Part shown: one piece after another, positions 42,966-51,324 of the stretch
Position numbering within the stretch: position 1 is the first letter of the stretch
Layout of the letters: each line of letters starts with the position of its first letter
Source: Pseudomonadota bacterium
GTDB taxonomy: Bacteria > Pseudomonadota > Alphaproteobacteria > SHVZ01
Reading direction: 5' to 3'
Assembly (NCBI GenBank): GCA_016195085.1
Contig: JACQAG010000026.1
Span: 175,951 to 239,950 of the forward strand
DNA length: 64,000 bases
Notes under the pieces: model-generated
The model's database searches: none
Told to the model about the DNA's origin: nothing
Seen by the model: only the letters and a program-made list of their open reading frames with translations
Program-made: the position numbers and the translations under genes

Positions 42966-42985
42966 CTTACGAATGTCTTCGTAAG
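42966..42985. promoter_or_regulatory. Small hairpin in the leader of oxlT
   Basis: CTTACGAA / TTCGTAAG arms (8 bp) around a TGTC loop, about 90 bases before the oxlT start and with partly paired flanks (GCCGC ... GCGGC). Could be an operator or a leader structure; function unknown. Confidence 0.45.
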
Positions 42986-43075
42986 CGGGAGCGGCGCGTG
43001 GACATTTGCATGAACGTTCTTTTATTCTGCGAGGGGTCACCTAAGAACTAAAAGACGTTTCGTGGGAGGGAGTTC

Positions 43076-44347
43076 ATGACGGTCGCGCCTCAGGCACAGG
43101 TTCGCGCGCTTGCGTCCGATACGACGCGGTGGGGTCAGCTGATTATCGGCATCACCTGCATGGTGATGATCGCGAATCTGCAATATGGCTGGACACTCTT
43201 CGTCACTCCGATCGATCAGAAGTACCACTGGGGTCGGGCCGCGATCCAAGTCGCCTTCACCATCTTCGTCGTCACAGAAACCTGGCTGGTGCCGCTCGAG
43301 GGCTACCTCATCGATCGGTTCGGTCCGAAGGTGATGGTCTCCGGTTCCGGTGTCCTGGTCGCGATCGCGTGGATGATCAACGCCTATGCCGACTCGCTGA
43401 CTCTGCTCTATCTCGGCGCGGCCATCGGTGGCGTCGGTGCGGGCGTCGTCTACGGCGCTTCGGTGGGCAACGCGCTGAAATGGTTCCCGGACCGCCGCGG
43501 TCTCGCCGCTGGTCTAACCGCGGCCGGCTTCGGTGCGGGTTCGGCGCTGACGGTCGTGCCGATTGCGAACATGATCGGATCGAGCGGCTACGAAGCGGCA
43601 TTCTGGTGGTTCGGTATCGGCCAGGGCCTCATCGTCGTTGTCGTGGCGCTGCTCATGCGCGCGCCCGAGCGGGGCGAAGTCCCAGCGCCGACGGCGCCGG
43701 CGGTGCAGCAGACAAGGCGGGATTACGGACCGGCAGAGGTGCTGAAGACGGTGCCGTTCTGGGTCATGTATGTGATGTTCGTCATGGTCGGAACCGGCGG
43801 ACTGATGGCGATCGCTCAGCTCGCGCCGATGGCCAGGGATTTCAAGGTCGACGCCATTCCCGTGGCGATCCTCGGCCTGACGCTGCCGGCCTTGCAGTTT
43901 GCTCTTTCGATCGATCGCATATTGAACGGCATCTGCCGGCCGTTCTTCGGCTGGGTGTCCGACCATATTGGGCGTGAGAACACGATGTTCATCGCCTTCC
44001 TGATCGAAGGCATCGGCATCTACGCGCTCATACAGTTCGCAGCCGATCCGTTGGCTTTCGTGCTTCTGTCGGGGCTGGTGTTCTTTGCTTGGGGCGAGAT
44101 CTATTCCTTGTTCCCGGCGACCTGCACCGACCTCTATGGCCGCACCTATGCCACCACCAATTACGGGATGCTCTATACAGCGAAGGGGACGGCGGCGCTC
44201 CTGGTGCCGCTGGGGAATGTGCTGACCACGGCGACCGGAAGCTGGACGGCGGTGTTCATCATCGCCGCGATCCTCAATATCGTCGCCGCGATCATGGCTC
44301 TGGTCGTGCTGAAGCCGATGCGGCAACGGGCGATGGCGAAAGGATGA
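43076..44347 (+). CDS. oxlT: Oxalate/formate antiporter OxlT-like MFS transporter
   Basis: A 423-residue MFS carrier of the OFA subfamily, twelve membrane helices. OxlT hallmarks are visible: ANLQYGWTLFVTPIDQKYHW in helix 1, VEGYLIDRFGPK-type motif A, RILNGICRPFFGWVSDHIGR after helix 8, and the substrate-binding Lys of helix 11 in GMLYTAKGTAALL. In Oxalobacter the protein exchanges oxalate for formate. The gene lies upstream of a GntR regulator, oxc and frc, which strongly supports oxalate uptake. A GGGAGGGAG ribosome site is just upstream of the ATG. Confidence 0.92.
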   Translation: MTVAPQAQVRALASDTTRWGQLIIGITCMVMIANLQYGWTLFVTPIDQKYHWGRAAIQVAFTIFVVTETWLVPLEGYLIDRFGPKVMVSGSGVLVAIAWMINAYADSLTLLYLGAAIGGVGAGVVYGASVGNALKWFPDRRGLAAGLTAAGFGAGSALTVVPIANMIGSSGYEAAFWWFGIGQGLIVVVVALLMRAPERGEVPAPTAPAVQQTRRDYGPAEVLKTVPFWVMYVMFVMVGTGGLMAIAQLAPMARDFKVDAIPVAILGLTLPALQFALSIDRILNGICRPFFGWVSDHIGRENTMFIAFLIEGIGIYALIQFAADPLAFVLLSGLVFFAWGEIYSLFPATCTDLYGRTYATTNYGMLYTAKGTAALLVPLGNVLTTATGSWTAVFIIAAILNIVAAIMALVVLKPMRQRAMAKG

Positions 44348-44702
44348 CCGGCCACGGTGGCGGGGCCCTCTGCACGCGATGATCCCGCCTCTTGCATCGG
44401 CGGTTCGCCGAGCTGCGGTCAAGAGATGCCGCCGCCCCGAATATAGATCGTCGTCTTAGGCCAGTTGCGAATTTAGGGGCCGCCGCGCTCGTCGCCGATC
44501 ACGCCGGTGGGGCACCCGGCGCCGCGGCATGACCGCGAACAAGCAGGGTGACCGTCATGGGCGGCACTGCGCCACCACTCGTTTGTCCCGCCGTCTGGCC
44601 GAGCTTGTGTGGCCACTCGTATCTGGTATACAAAATACCTACTGCGGGCCCTAATAACAAACCTGGTCGCGCGTGGCCCGCCCGGAGGAAGGCATAACCA
44701 CC
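44348..44702. other. 355-bp intergenic region before the GntR gene
   Basis: No gene recognised. The right end carries the inverted repeat at 44625-44639, which is a likely regulator site; the rest (44348-44600) shows nothing clear. Confidence 0.55.
44625..44639. promoter_or_regulatory. Putative GntR/FCD operator
   Basis: GGTATACAAAATACC, arms GGTAT/ATACC around ACAAA, 63 bases before the GntR gene. It resembles operators of FadR/FCD-type regulators (TGGTATAC-like half sites). Confidence 0.6.
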
Positions 44703-45392
44703 ATGGCTGCGGTGAGATTGGCCATCGATCCGATCGAGGCCGAACCCAGCTTTGGCGACCGCGCTTATGCGGCGCTCAAGCGCGCGATCACGAGCGTGGA
44801 TATCTATGCGACCCGCGACGAGATCCGGTTGGACGAGCGCCAACTCTCGCACAGCCTCGGGATCAGCCGCACGCCGATCCGCGAAGCGCTGAATCGGCTG
44901 GAGCAGGAAGGTTTCATCCGCTCAGTGCCGCGCCGCGGCATGTTCATCGTCCGTAAGACCAAGCCCGAGATCCTCGATATCATCCACGTGTGGGCCGCGC
45001 TCGAGAGCATGGCGGCGCGTTTGATCACCCTGCACGCGACGGACGAGGAGATCGCAAGTCTGCGCCGGCTGTTCACCAATTTCGAGGACCAAGAGCCGCG
45101 CCTCCACATCGACGAGTACTCCGAGGCCAATATCCGCTTCCATCAGGCCATCGTTAACCTCAGCAAGAACAAGGTTCTGATCGACACGATGGAGAACCTG
45201 TTCGTGCACATGCGCTCGATCCGACGGCGGACGATTTCGGAAGACGACCGAGTGACGCGCTCGATCATCGATCATATGAACATCATCGAAGCACTGGAGA
45301 AGCGCCAGACGGAGCGCGCGGAGCAACTGGTGCGCCGGCATAGCCTCGACCTTGCCACGCACGTGGAAAAGCACGTCGATTACCTGGATTGA
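44703..45392 (+). CDS. GntR family (FadR/FCD subfamily) regulator of the oxalate cluster
   Basis: A 229-residue regulator. Winged helix at about residues 20-85, with LDERQLSHSLGISRTPIREA and LNRLEQEGFIRSVPRRGMF. The C-terminal FCD ligand domain (about 95-220) has the metal-binding His residues in RFHQAIVNLSKN and further on. FCD domains bind small carboxylates, so oxalate or oxalyl-CoA is an obvious candidate effector. An excellent GGAGGAAGG lies before ATG 44703. It is co-directional with oxc, 62 bases downstream. An inverted repeat 63 bases upstream suggests self-control. Confidence 0.9.
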   Translation: MAAVRLAIDPIEAEPSFGDRAYAALKRAITSVDIYATRDEIRLDERQLSHSLGISRTPIREALNRLEQEGFIRSVPRRGMFIVRKTKPEILDIIHVWAALESMAARLITLHATDEEIASLRRLFTNFEDQEPRLHIDEYSEANIRFHQAIVNLSKNKVLIDTMENLFVHMRSIRRRTISEDDRVTRSIIDHMNIIEALEKRQTERAEQLVRRHSLDLATHVEKHVDYLD

Positions 45393-45454
45393 GCCAATCA
45401 ATCCACCGCGGCCGCATGAACCGCCGCGGAATCAGACTTTGAGGAGAAACGACC

Positions 45455-47203
45455 ATGGCCGTAGGAACCGCAAAGGAAAAAGAAAAAGGAGGCGCCGCGA
45501 CGGCAGAGGCCACGCAGGACCTGACGGATGGCTTTCACCTCCTCATCGACGCGCTCAAGCTGAACGGCCTCAACACCATCTACGGCGTGCCGGGCATCCC
45601 GATCACGGATTTCGGCCGCATGGCGCAGGCGTCGGGCATTCGCGTGCTCTCGTTCCGCCACGAACAGAACGCCGGCTACGCGGCTGCGATCGCCGGCTTC
45701 CTGACCAAGAAGCCCGGCGTCTGCCTCACCGTGTCGGCACCCGGCTTCCTCAACGGCCTGACAGCGCTCGCCCACGCCACGACCAACTGCTTCCCGATGA
45801 TCCTCATATCGGGCTCGTCCGAGCGCGAGGTCGTCGATCTGCAGCAGGGCGACTACGAGGAGATGGATCAGCTCGCCATCGCCAAGCCGCTGTGCAAGGC
45901 GGCGTTCCGCGTGCTGCATGCCGCCGACATCGGCATTGGCCTCGCGCGCGCGATTCGCGCCGCCGTGTCGGGTCGTCCGGGCGGCGTCTACCTCGACCTG
46001 CCGGCCAAGCTGTTCGGACAGGTCATGAATGCCGAGGCCGGCAAGAAATCGCTCGTCAAGGTCATCGACGCGGCACCGGCCCAGATTCCCGCACCCGCCG
46101 CGGTCAAGCGCGCCCTCGACGTGCTGAAGAGCGCCAAGCGTCCCCTGATCATCCTCGGCAAGGGTGCTGCCTACGCGCAGGCCGACGCTGCCATCCGCAC
46201 GTTCGTCGAGAAGATGGGCGTTCCGTTCCTCCCCATGAGCATGGCCAAGGGCCTGCTGCCCGACACGCATCCGCAATGCGCGGGGGCCGCGCGGTCGACG
46301 GTGCTGAAAGGCGCCGACGTCGTGATGCTGATCGGTGCTCGCCTCAACTGGCTGTTGTCGCACGGCAAGGGCAAGACCTGGGGTGATGCGCCGAAGAAGT
46401 TCATCCAGATCGACATCGAGCCCAAGGAGATGGACAGCAACGTCGAGATCGCCGCCCCTGTGGTCGGCGATATCGGCTCCTGCGTCGCGGCGCTCCTCGA
46501 GGGGATCGGCGGCATTTGGCCGGCCGCACCGGCCGACTGGATCAGCGCCGTCAAGGCGAAGCGCGAAGAGAACGTCGCCAAGATGGCGCCGCGCCTGATG
46601 AACAATAACTCGCCGATGGACTATCACGGCGCGCTCGGCGTGCTGCGGACCATCATCAAGGAGCGGCCGGACGCCATCCTGGTCAACGAAGGCGCGAACA
46701 CGCTCGATCTCGCGCGCGGCGTCATCGATATGTACAAGCCGCGCAAGCGTCTGGACGTCGGCACCTGGGGCGTCATGGGCATCGGCATGGGCTCCGCCAT
46801 CGCCGCGGCCGTCGAGACCGGCAAGCCGGTGCTGGCGGTCGAAGGCGACAGCGCCTTTGGCTTCTCGGGCATGGAGGTGGAAACGATCTGCCGCTACGAC
46901 CTCCCGGTCTGCGTCGTCATCTTCAACAACAGCGGCATCTATCGCGGCACCGACGTCAATTCGACCGGCTCCGATCCCGCGACGACCGTGTTCGTCAAGG
47001 GTGCCCGCTACGACAAGATGATCGAGGCGTTCGGCGGCGTCGGCGTCAATGCGACGACGCCGGACGAGCTGAAGCGCGCCGTCAACGAGGCGATGGACTC
47101 CGGCAGGCCGACCCTCATCAACGCGGTGATCGATCCGGCCGCCGGCAGCGAGAGCGGCCGCATCGGCAACCTCAATCCGCAAAGTGCGCTCAAGAAGAAA
47201 TAA
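45455..47203 (+). CDS. oxc: Oxalyl-CoA decarboxylase
   Basis: Thiamine-diphosphate enzyme that turns oxalyl-CoA into formyl-CoA and CO2, 582 residues. N-terminal Pyr domain (with the cofactor Glu in [16 protein letters not shown]), central domain, and C-terminal PP domain with the TPP motif [20 protein letters not shown] ending FNNSG. The [14 protein letters not shown] opening and the tail are typical of Oxc rather than acetolactate synthase. A GAGGAG ribosome site precedes the ATG. An N-terminal stretch of about 20 Lys/Glu/Ala residues is not part of the usual core. Followed 78 bases later by frc, its metabolic partner. Confidence 0.95.
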   Translation: MAVGTAKEKEKGGAATAEATQDLTDGFHLLIDALKLNGLNTIYGVPGIPITDFGRMAQASGIRVLSFRHEQNAGYAAAIAGFLTKKPGVCLTVSAPGFLNGLTALAHATTNCFPMILISGSSEREVVDLQQGDYEEMDQLAIAKPLCKAAFRVLHAADIGIGLARAIRAAVSGRPGGVYLDLPAKLFGQVMNAEAGKKSLVKVIDAAPAQIPAPAAVKRALDVLKSAKRPLIILGKGAAYAQADAAIRTFVEKMGVPFLPMSMAKGLLPDTHPQCAGAARSTVLKGADVVMLIGARLNWLLSHGKGKTWGDAPKKFIQIDIEPKEMDSNVEIAAPVVGDIGSCVAALLEGIGGIWPAAPADWISAVKAKREENVAKMAPRLMNNNSPMDYHGALGVLRTIIKERPDAILVNEGANTLDLARGVIDMYKPRKRLDVGTWGVMGIGMGSAIAAAVETGKPVLAVEGDSAFGFSGMEVETICRYDLPVCVVIFNNSGIYRGTDVNSTGSDPATTVFVKGARYDKMIEAFGGVGVNATTPDELKRAVNEAMDSGRPTLINAVIDPAAGSESGRIGNLNPQSALKKK

Positions 47204-47281
47204 CCCTTATCCGGGCGTGGCGCGGCCCGACACGGTGCGCTGAACCGGAATCCAAATTGATCGAGTTCGGAGGATTAAGAG

Positions 47282-48727
47282 ATGGCCAAGAAGAAGTCCG
47301 CCCGCGGCAAGACCAAGGCAGCCACGCGTAAAGCCGTGAAGCACTCCCGCAAGCCGGCCGTGAAAGCCAAGGCAAGAGCCGCGGCCAAACCGAAGACCAA
47401 CGGCAACGCCCCGCCGAAGCCGACGACGAAGGCCTTCGGCCAGGCCGGCAAGGCGCTCGACGGCGTGCGGATACTCGACTTCACCCACGTCCAGTCCGGC
47501 CCGACCTGCACCCAGCTCCTCGCCTGGCTCGGCGCGGACTGCATCAAGATCGAGCGTCCGGGTGTGGGCGACATCACGCGCGGGCAGCTTCGCGACGTGA
47601 AGGGCGCCGACTCTCTCTACTTCACCATGCTCAACTCCAACAAGCGGTCGATCACGATCGACAGCAAGCATCCCAAGGGCAGGGAGATCCTCGACCGCTT
47701 GATCAGGGAATGCGACGTGCTGGTGGAGAATTTCGCCCCCGGCGCGCTCGATCGCATGGGCTTGACCTGGGAGCACATCCACAAGCTCAACCCGCGCATG
47801 ATCGTCGCATCGGTGAAGGGCTTCGGTCCCGGCCCCTACGAGGAATGCAAGGTCTACGAGAACGTGGCCCAGTGCGCCGGCGGCTCGGCGTCCACCACCG
47901 GCTTCCGCGACGGTCCGCCGCTTGTGACCGGCTCGCAGATCGGCGACTCGGGCACGGGTCTGCATCTGGCGCTCGGTATCGTTGCCGCACTCTATCAGCG
48001 CAACCGCACCGGCCGCGGCCAGCGCGTGCTCTGCGCCATGCAGGACGGCGTGCTCAACCTCTGCCGCGTGAAGCTGCGCGACCAGCAACGCCTCAAGCAT
48101 GGCCCGCTCGACGAGTACAGCCAATACGGCGAGGGCGTGGCATTCGGCGAGTCGGTACCGCGCGCCGGCAACGACTCCGGCGGGGGCCAGCCCGGCTGGA
48201 TCCTGAAGTGCAAGGGCTGGGAGAGCGATCCCGACGCCTACATCTACTTCATCACCCAGGCGCCGGTGTGGGGGGAGATCTGCGATCTCATTGGCAAGCC
48301 GGAGTGGAATGCCGATCCTAATTTCGCCACCCCGCCGGCGCGGCTGCCGCGGCTAAGGTACATTTTCAATACCATCGAAGAATGGACCATGACCAAGACC
48401 AAGTTCGAGGTCATGGAGCTGTGCAACGCCGTGGATATCCCGGTCGGGCCCATTCTCTCGATGAAAGAGATCGCCGAGGAAGAGTCGCTGCGCAAGACCG
48501 GCACGGTGGTTGAGGTCGATCACCCCACGCGCGGCAAGTATCTGACGGTCGGCAATCCGATCAAGCTGTCGGACTCGATCTCGGAGGTGAAGCGTTCGCC
48601 GCTGCTGGGCGAGCACACCGAGGAAATCTTGACCAAGGTGCTTGGCTATTCCGCCAAGGAGCTGGCTGAGATCAAGACTTCGGGCGCGATCACCGCTCCG
48701 GAGAAGCCGAAGGCCGCAGCGGCGTAG
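47282..48727 (+). CDS. frc: Formyl-CoA:oxalate CoA-transferase with a basic N-terminal extension
   Basis: Class III CoA-transferase that moves CoA from formyl-CoA to oxalate, so that oxalyl-CoA feeds Oxc. The family core starts near residue 58 ([20 protein letters not shown]) and contains the catalytic Asp at D222 (SQIGDSGTG; equivalent to Asp169 of Oxalobacter Frc), plus [20 protein letters not shown] and [12 protein letters not shown]. The first 57 residues are an extra Lys/Ala/Pro-rich tail ([20 protein letters not shown] and so on), like a histone H1-type basic tail. No such extension is present in characterised Frc enzymes. The C-terminus also ends in a short KPKAAAA tail. GGAGG-like site upstream of the ATG. 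Confidence 0.94.
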   Translation: MAKKKSARGKTKAATRKAVKHSRKPAVKAKARAAAKPKTNGNAPPKPTTKAFGQAGKALDGVRILDFTHVQSGPTCTQLLAWLGADCIKIERPGVGDITRGQLRDVKGADSLYFTMLNSNKRSITIDSKHPKGREILDRLIRECDVLVENFAPGALDRMGLTWEHIHKLNPRMIVASVKGFGPGPYEECKVYENVAQCAGGSASTTGFRDGPPLVTGSQIGDSGTGLHLALGIVAALYQRNRTGRGQRVLCAMQDGVLNLCRVKLRDQQRLKHGPLDEYSQYGEGVAFGESVPRAGNDSGGGQPGWILKCKGWESDPDAYIYFITQAPVWGEICDLIGKPEWNADPNFATPPARLPRLRYIFNTIEEWTMTKTKFEVMELCNAVDIPVGPILSMKEIAEEESLRKTGTVVEVDHPTRGKYLTVGNPIKLSDSISEVKRSPLLGEHTEEILTKVLGYSAKELAEIKTSGAITAPEKPKAAAA

Positions 48728-48818
48728 TTTTCCTCCCCTGCCGGCTGCGAGAGGGGGCGGCGTCCCCGCTCGGCAAGCGGGACGAGGCGAAGAGACCATT
48801 CGGGTGGGAGGAGCATCG

Positions 48819-49748
48819 ATGCGTATCGTGGTTCACGGCCAGCAGGCCTTCGGCAAGGCCGTGCTGGAGGCGCTCATCAAGCGCGGCGAGACCGTCATTG
48901 CCGCCTACGTCGCCCCGGAGAAAGAGGGCGCGAAGGCCGATCCGCTCAAGGAAGCGGCCATTGCGGCGAAGCTCCCGGTCTATCAGCCCGCCTCATACCG
49001 CAAGCCGGAGGTGTGGGAAGAGTTCAAGGCGCTCAAGCCCGACCTGCAGGTGATGGCCTTCGTCACGCTGTTCGTGCCGGAGGAGTTCCTCAACATCCCG
49101 ACCCACGGCTCGATCCAGTATCACCCCTCGCTGCTGCCGGCCTATCGCGGGGCTTCCGCGATCAATTGGCCGATCATCAAGGGCGAGAAGGAAACCGGCC
49201 TGTCGATCTTCTGGCCCGACAACGGGCTCGATACCGGCGACGTGCTCCTCCAGAAGAAAACACCGATCGGTCCGACCGACACGCTGGGCACCGTCTATTT
49301 CGATCGGCTGTTCCCGATGGGCGTCGAGGCGCTGATGGAGTCGATCGATCTGGTGAAGGCCGGCAAGGCGCCGCGCGTCAAGCAAGACGAGTCGAAAGCC
49401 ACATATGAGGGCCGTTGCGGGGCGGACAACGCCCACATCGACTGGGGCAAACCCTGGGAGCAGATCGACCGCCTCATTCGAGGGTGCAGTCCGGCACCCG
49501 GCGCGTGGTCGACGCTCGACGGCAAGGTGGTGCGGATCTTCGAGGCGAAGCCGCTGCCGGCGAAGGACCCGAAGGGCATCGCGGGCAAGATGGGCGAGAT
49601 CGTCGCGGTCGAGGCAGACGGGGTCACCGTGGTCTGCGCCGACGGCCGCTTCAAGGTCATGCGCGTGCAGCCCGCCGACGGCAAGAAGATCGGCGCCGGC
49701 GAATGGGCGGCATCGGCCAAGCTCGTGACCGGAGCGAGGCTCACCTAG
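48819..49748 (+). CDS. Formyltransferase-family protein (10-formyl-THF hydrolase-like)
   Basis: A 309-residue protein with a formyltransferase N-terminal domain (about 1-180) and a C-terminal Fmt-like domain (about 200-305). It resembles the N-terminal hydrolase domain of 10-formyltetrahydrofolate dehydrogenase more than Met-tRNA formyltransferase: YHPSLLPAYRGASAINWPII, then the DNGLDTGDVLLQKK loop that holds the catalytic Asp. Of the usual Asn-His-Asp triad, His and Asp are present; the Asn position reads Gln (IQYHPS). Position after frc suggests handling of the formyl group from formyl-CoA/formate through the folate pool, which is an inference. GGGAGGAG precedes the ATG. Confidence 0.82.
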   Translation: MRIVVHGQQAFGKAVLEALIKRGETVIAAYVAPEKEGAKADPLKEAAIAAKLPVYQPASYRKPEVWEEFKALKPDLQVMAFVTLFVPEEFLNIPTHGSIQYHPSLLPAYRGASAINWPIIKGEKETGLSIFWPDNGLDTGDVLLQKKTPIGPTDTLGTVYFDRLFPMGVEALMESIDLVKAGKAPRVKQDESKATYEGRCGADNAHIDWGKPWEQIDRLIRGCSPAPGAWSTLDGKVVRIFEAKPLPAKDPKGIAGKMGEIVAVEADGVTVVCADGRFKVMRVQPADGKKIGAGEWAASAKLVTGARLT

Positions 49749-49760
49749 CCTCTCCGCCAT

Positions 49761-49790
49761 CTAGTACCGGCTTTCGTAGAAAGTCGGTAC
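49761..49790. repeat. CTAG-bounded palindrome, first hairpin of pair B
   Basis: 30 bp from CTAGTACCGG; arms GTACCGGCTTTC and its near-complement (one mismatch) around GTAG. Same bipartite layout as pair A at 33506-33626 but a different stem sequence. Confidence 0.75.
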
Positions 49791-49804
49791 AAATCGCTTT
49801 AGGC

Positions 49805-49872
49805 AAGTACCTGATTCACGCGCAATTTCGTGAGTCGTGGTCGACTCACGAAATCGCGCGATCAGGTACTAG
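49805..49872. repeat. CTAG-bounded palindrome, second hairpin of pair B
   Basis: 68 bp starting AAGTACCTGATTC and ending GATCAGGTACTAG; the inner arms ATTTCGTGAGTCG and complement flank TGG. Nearly perfect with a two-base indel. It lies between the formyltransferase and the carbonic anhydrase gene. Confidence 0.82.
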
Positions 49873-49955
49873 ATCGAGATCTCTGTCGCCCTCAGCGCCT
49901 TCCTCCTGCGCCGCGTTGGCATGGATGGGGATGGCCACATTGTAGGATCGGGTCC

Positions 49956-50507
49956 ATGAGCGGTCTCATTCTGCCCTTCATGGGCATCTCGCCCAGGATC
50001 GCGGCGGATGCCTATATCGCCGAAACCGCCGCCGTGATCGGCGACGTCGAGGTGGGATCCGAGGCGAGCCTGTGGTTCGGCGTGGTCGCCCGCGGCGACT
50101 ACGCCAAGATCCGCATCGGCGCCCGCACCAATGTGCAGGACGGCACCATCATCCACATCGACCGTGCCCCGATCGATACCGTTATCGGCGCCGACATCCT
50201 GATCGGGCACGCGGCCGTGATTCATGCCTGCACCCTCGAAGACCGTTGCTTCGTCGGCATGAAGGCCTGCGTCATGGACGGAGCGGTGGTCGAAACCGGC
50301 GCCATGGTCGCCGCGGGGGCGCTCGTCACGCCGGGCAAGCACGTGCGGAAGGGCGAGCTCTGGGCGGGGAACCCGGCGAAGTTGCTGCGGCCGCTCAGAG
50401 CCGATGAAAGCGAGAAGCTGACAGAGGCTGCGGCGCACTACGTCGAATTTGCACGTCAGTTCCGCAAGGAGCAGGAGGCGCGGCTGAGGGCGCAGGCGGC
50501 GCAGTAG
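49956..50507 (+). CDS. Gamma-carbonic anhydrase family protein
   Basis: A 183-residue left-handed beta-helix (hexapeptide repeat) protein of the gamma-CA / YrdA / CaiE type. Repeats run from about residue 20 to 145 (AAVIGDVEVGSEASLWFGVV, NVQDGTIIHIDRAP). The zinc-binding His residues are in IIHID, GHAAVIHACTLE. Trimeric enzymes of this family hydrate CO2 or bind acyl groups; activity cannot be decided from sequence. The ATG at 49956 is chosen over an upstream frame start because the family begins there. It is convergent with the inositol monophosphatase gene. Confidence 0.9.
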   Translation: MSGLILPFMGISPRIAADAYIAETAAVIGDVEVGSEASLWFGVVARGDYAKIRIGARTNVQDGTIIHIDRAPIDTVIGADILIGHAAVIHACTLEDRCFVGMKACVMDGAVVETGAMVAAGALVTPGKHVRKGELWAGNPAKLLRPLRADESEKLTEAAAHYVEFARQFRKEQEARLRAQAAQ

Positions 50508-50513
50508 CGCGCC

Positions 50514-51299
50514 TCAAATCAAGTCGCTCAAGATCCCCACCAGGAAGTCCTTGATCCCCGGTGCCGCCGCCATGATCGGGTTGCCCCGCGTCAGACCTTC
50601 GCCGGCGAGGAAATCGTTGGTCCAGCCGCCGGCCTCGCGCACCATCAAGATGCCCGCCAGCACGTCCCAGGAATTGATGTGCAATTCGGCGGCACCATCG
50701 AGCCTGCCGTCGGCGACATGGGCGAGGCTGAGCGCGCCGGCGCCGGACCGGCCCATCATGGCGCCGCCGGCGACGATGCGCTCCAGCGCCTTGAGGTAGC
50801 CCGCCATCGGCAGGCGCGGGGACCAGCCCATCTCGATCATGGCGCGGCCGGGCAGGCTCGTCTGGCTCACCCGCATAGGGCGGCCGTTGCAGGTAGCACC
50901 GTTGCCGCGCTCGGCCTGGAACAGCTCGTCCGTCGCCGGATTGTAGATGACGCCCACCTCGATCTCGCCCTCGGCCACCAGCGCGATCGAGACCGAGAAG
51001 GGTACCAGCCGACGGGCGTAGTTGGCGGTGCCGTCGATGGGATCGATGACCCAGGTGTTGCGTCCGACCGTGCCGCCGCCCTCCTCGCCGAGAAAGGCAT
51101 CGCCCGGGAAGCTTCCGCCCAGGCGTTCGACGATCAGCCGCTCGACCGCGCCGTCGGCCTCGGTCAGATAGTCCTGGAGACCCTTCAGGCGAACGCCGAG
51201 CTTGGCAAGATCGCCCTGCAGGCTGAGCGCCAAGAGCCCGGCCTCGCGCGCAAGGCCGCTGGCGGCGTGGAAGCGGCGGGCGCGTTCGGTCGGTGTCAT
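50514..51299 (-). CDS. Inositol monophosphatase family protein
   Basis: A 261-residue Mg-dependent phosphatase. Metal-site motifs are present: FLGEEGG (Glu), WVIDPIDGTANYARRLVPFS, and the C-terminal metal Asp in INSWDVLAGILMVREAGG. It may hydrolyse inositol monophosphate, 3'-phosphoadenosine phosphate or histidinol phosphate; all belong to this family. Unlike the HisN subgroup, no histidine gene is near. It starts 26 bases after the phaC stop on the same strand, so it may be the second gene of a phaC operon. Confidence 0.9.
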   Translation of the reverse strand: MTPTERARRFHAASGLAREAGLLALSLQGDLAKLGVRLKGLQDYLTEADGAVERLIVERLGGSFPGDAFLGEEGGGTVGRNTWVIDPIDGTANYARRLVPFSVSIALVAEGEIEVGVIYNPATDELFQAERGNGATCNGRPMRVSQTSLPGRAMIEMGWSPRLPMAGYLKALERIVAGGAMMGRSGAGALSLAHVADGRLDGAAELHINSWDVLAGILMVREAGGWTNDFLAGEGLTRGNPIMAAAPGIKDFLVGILSDLI

Positions 51300-51324
51300 C
51301 GGCGGAACAACCGCAAGAGACGGT

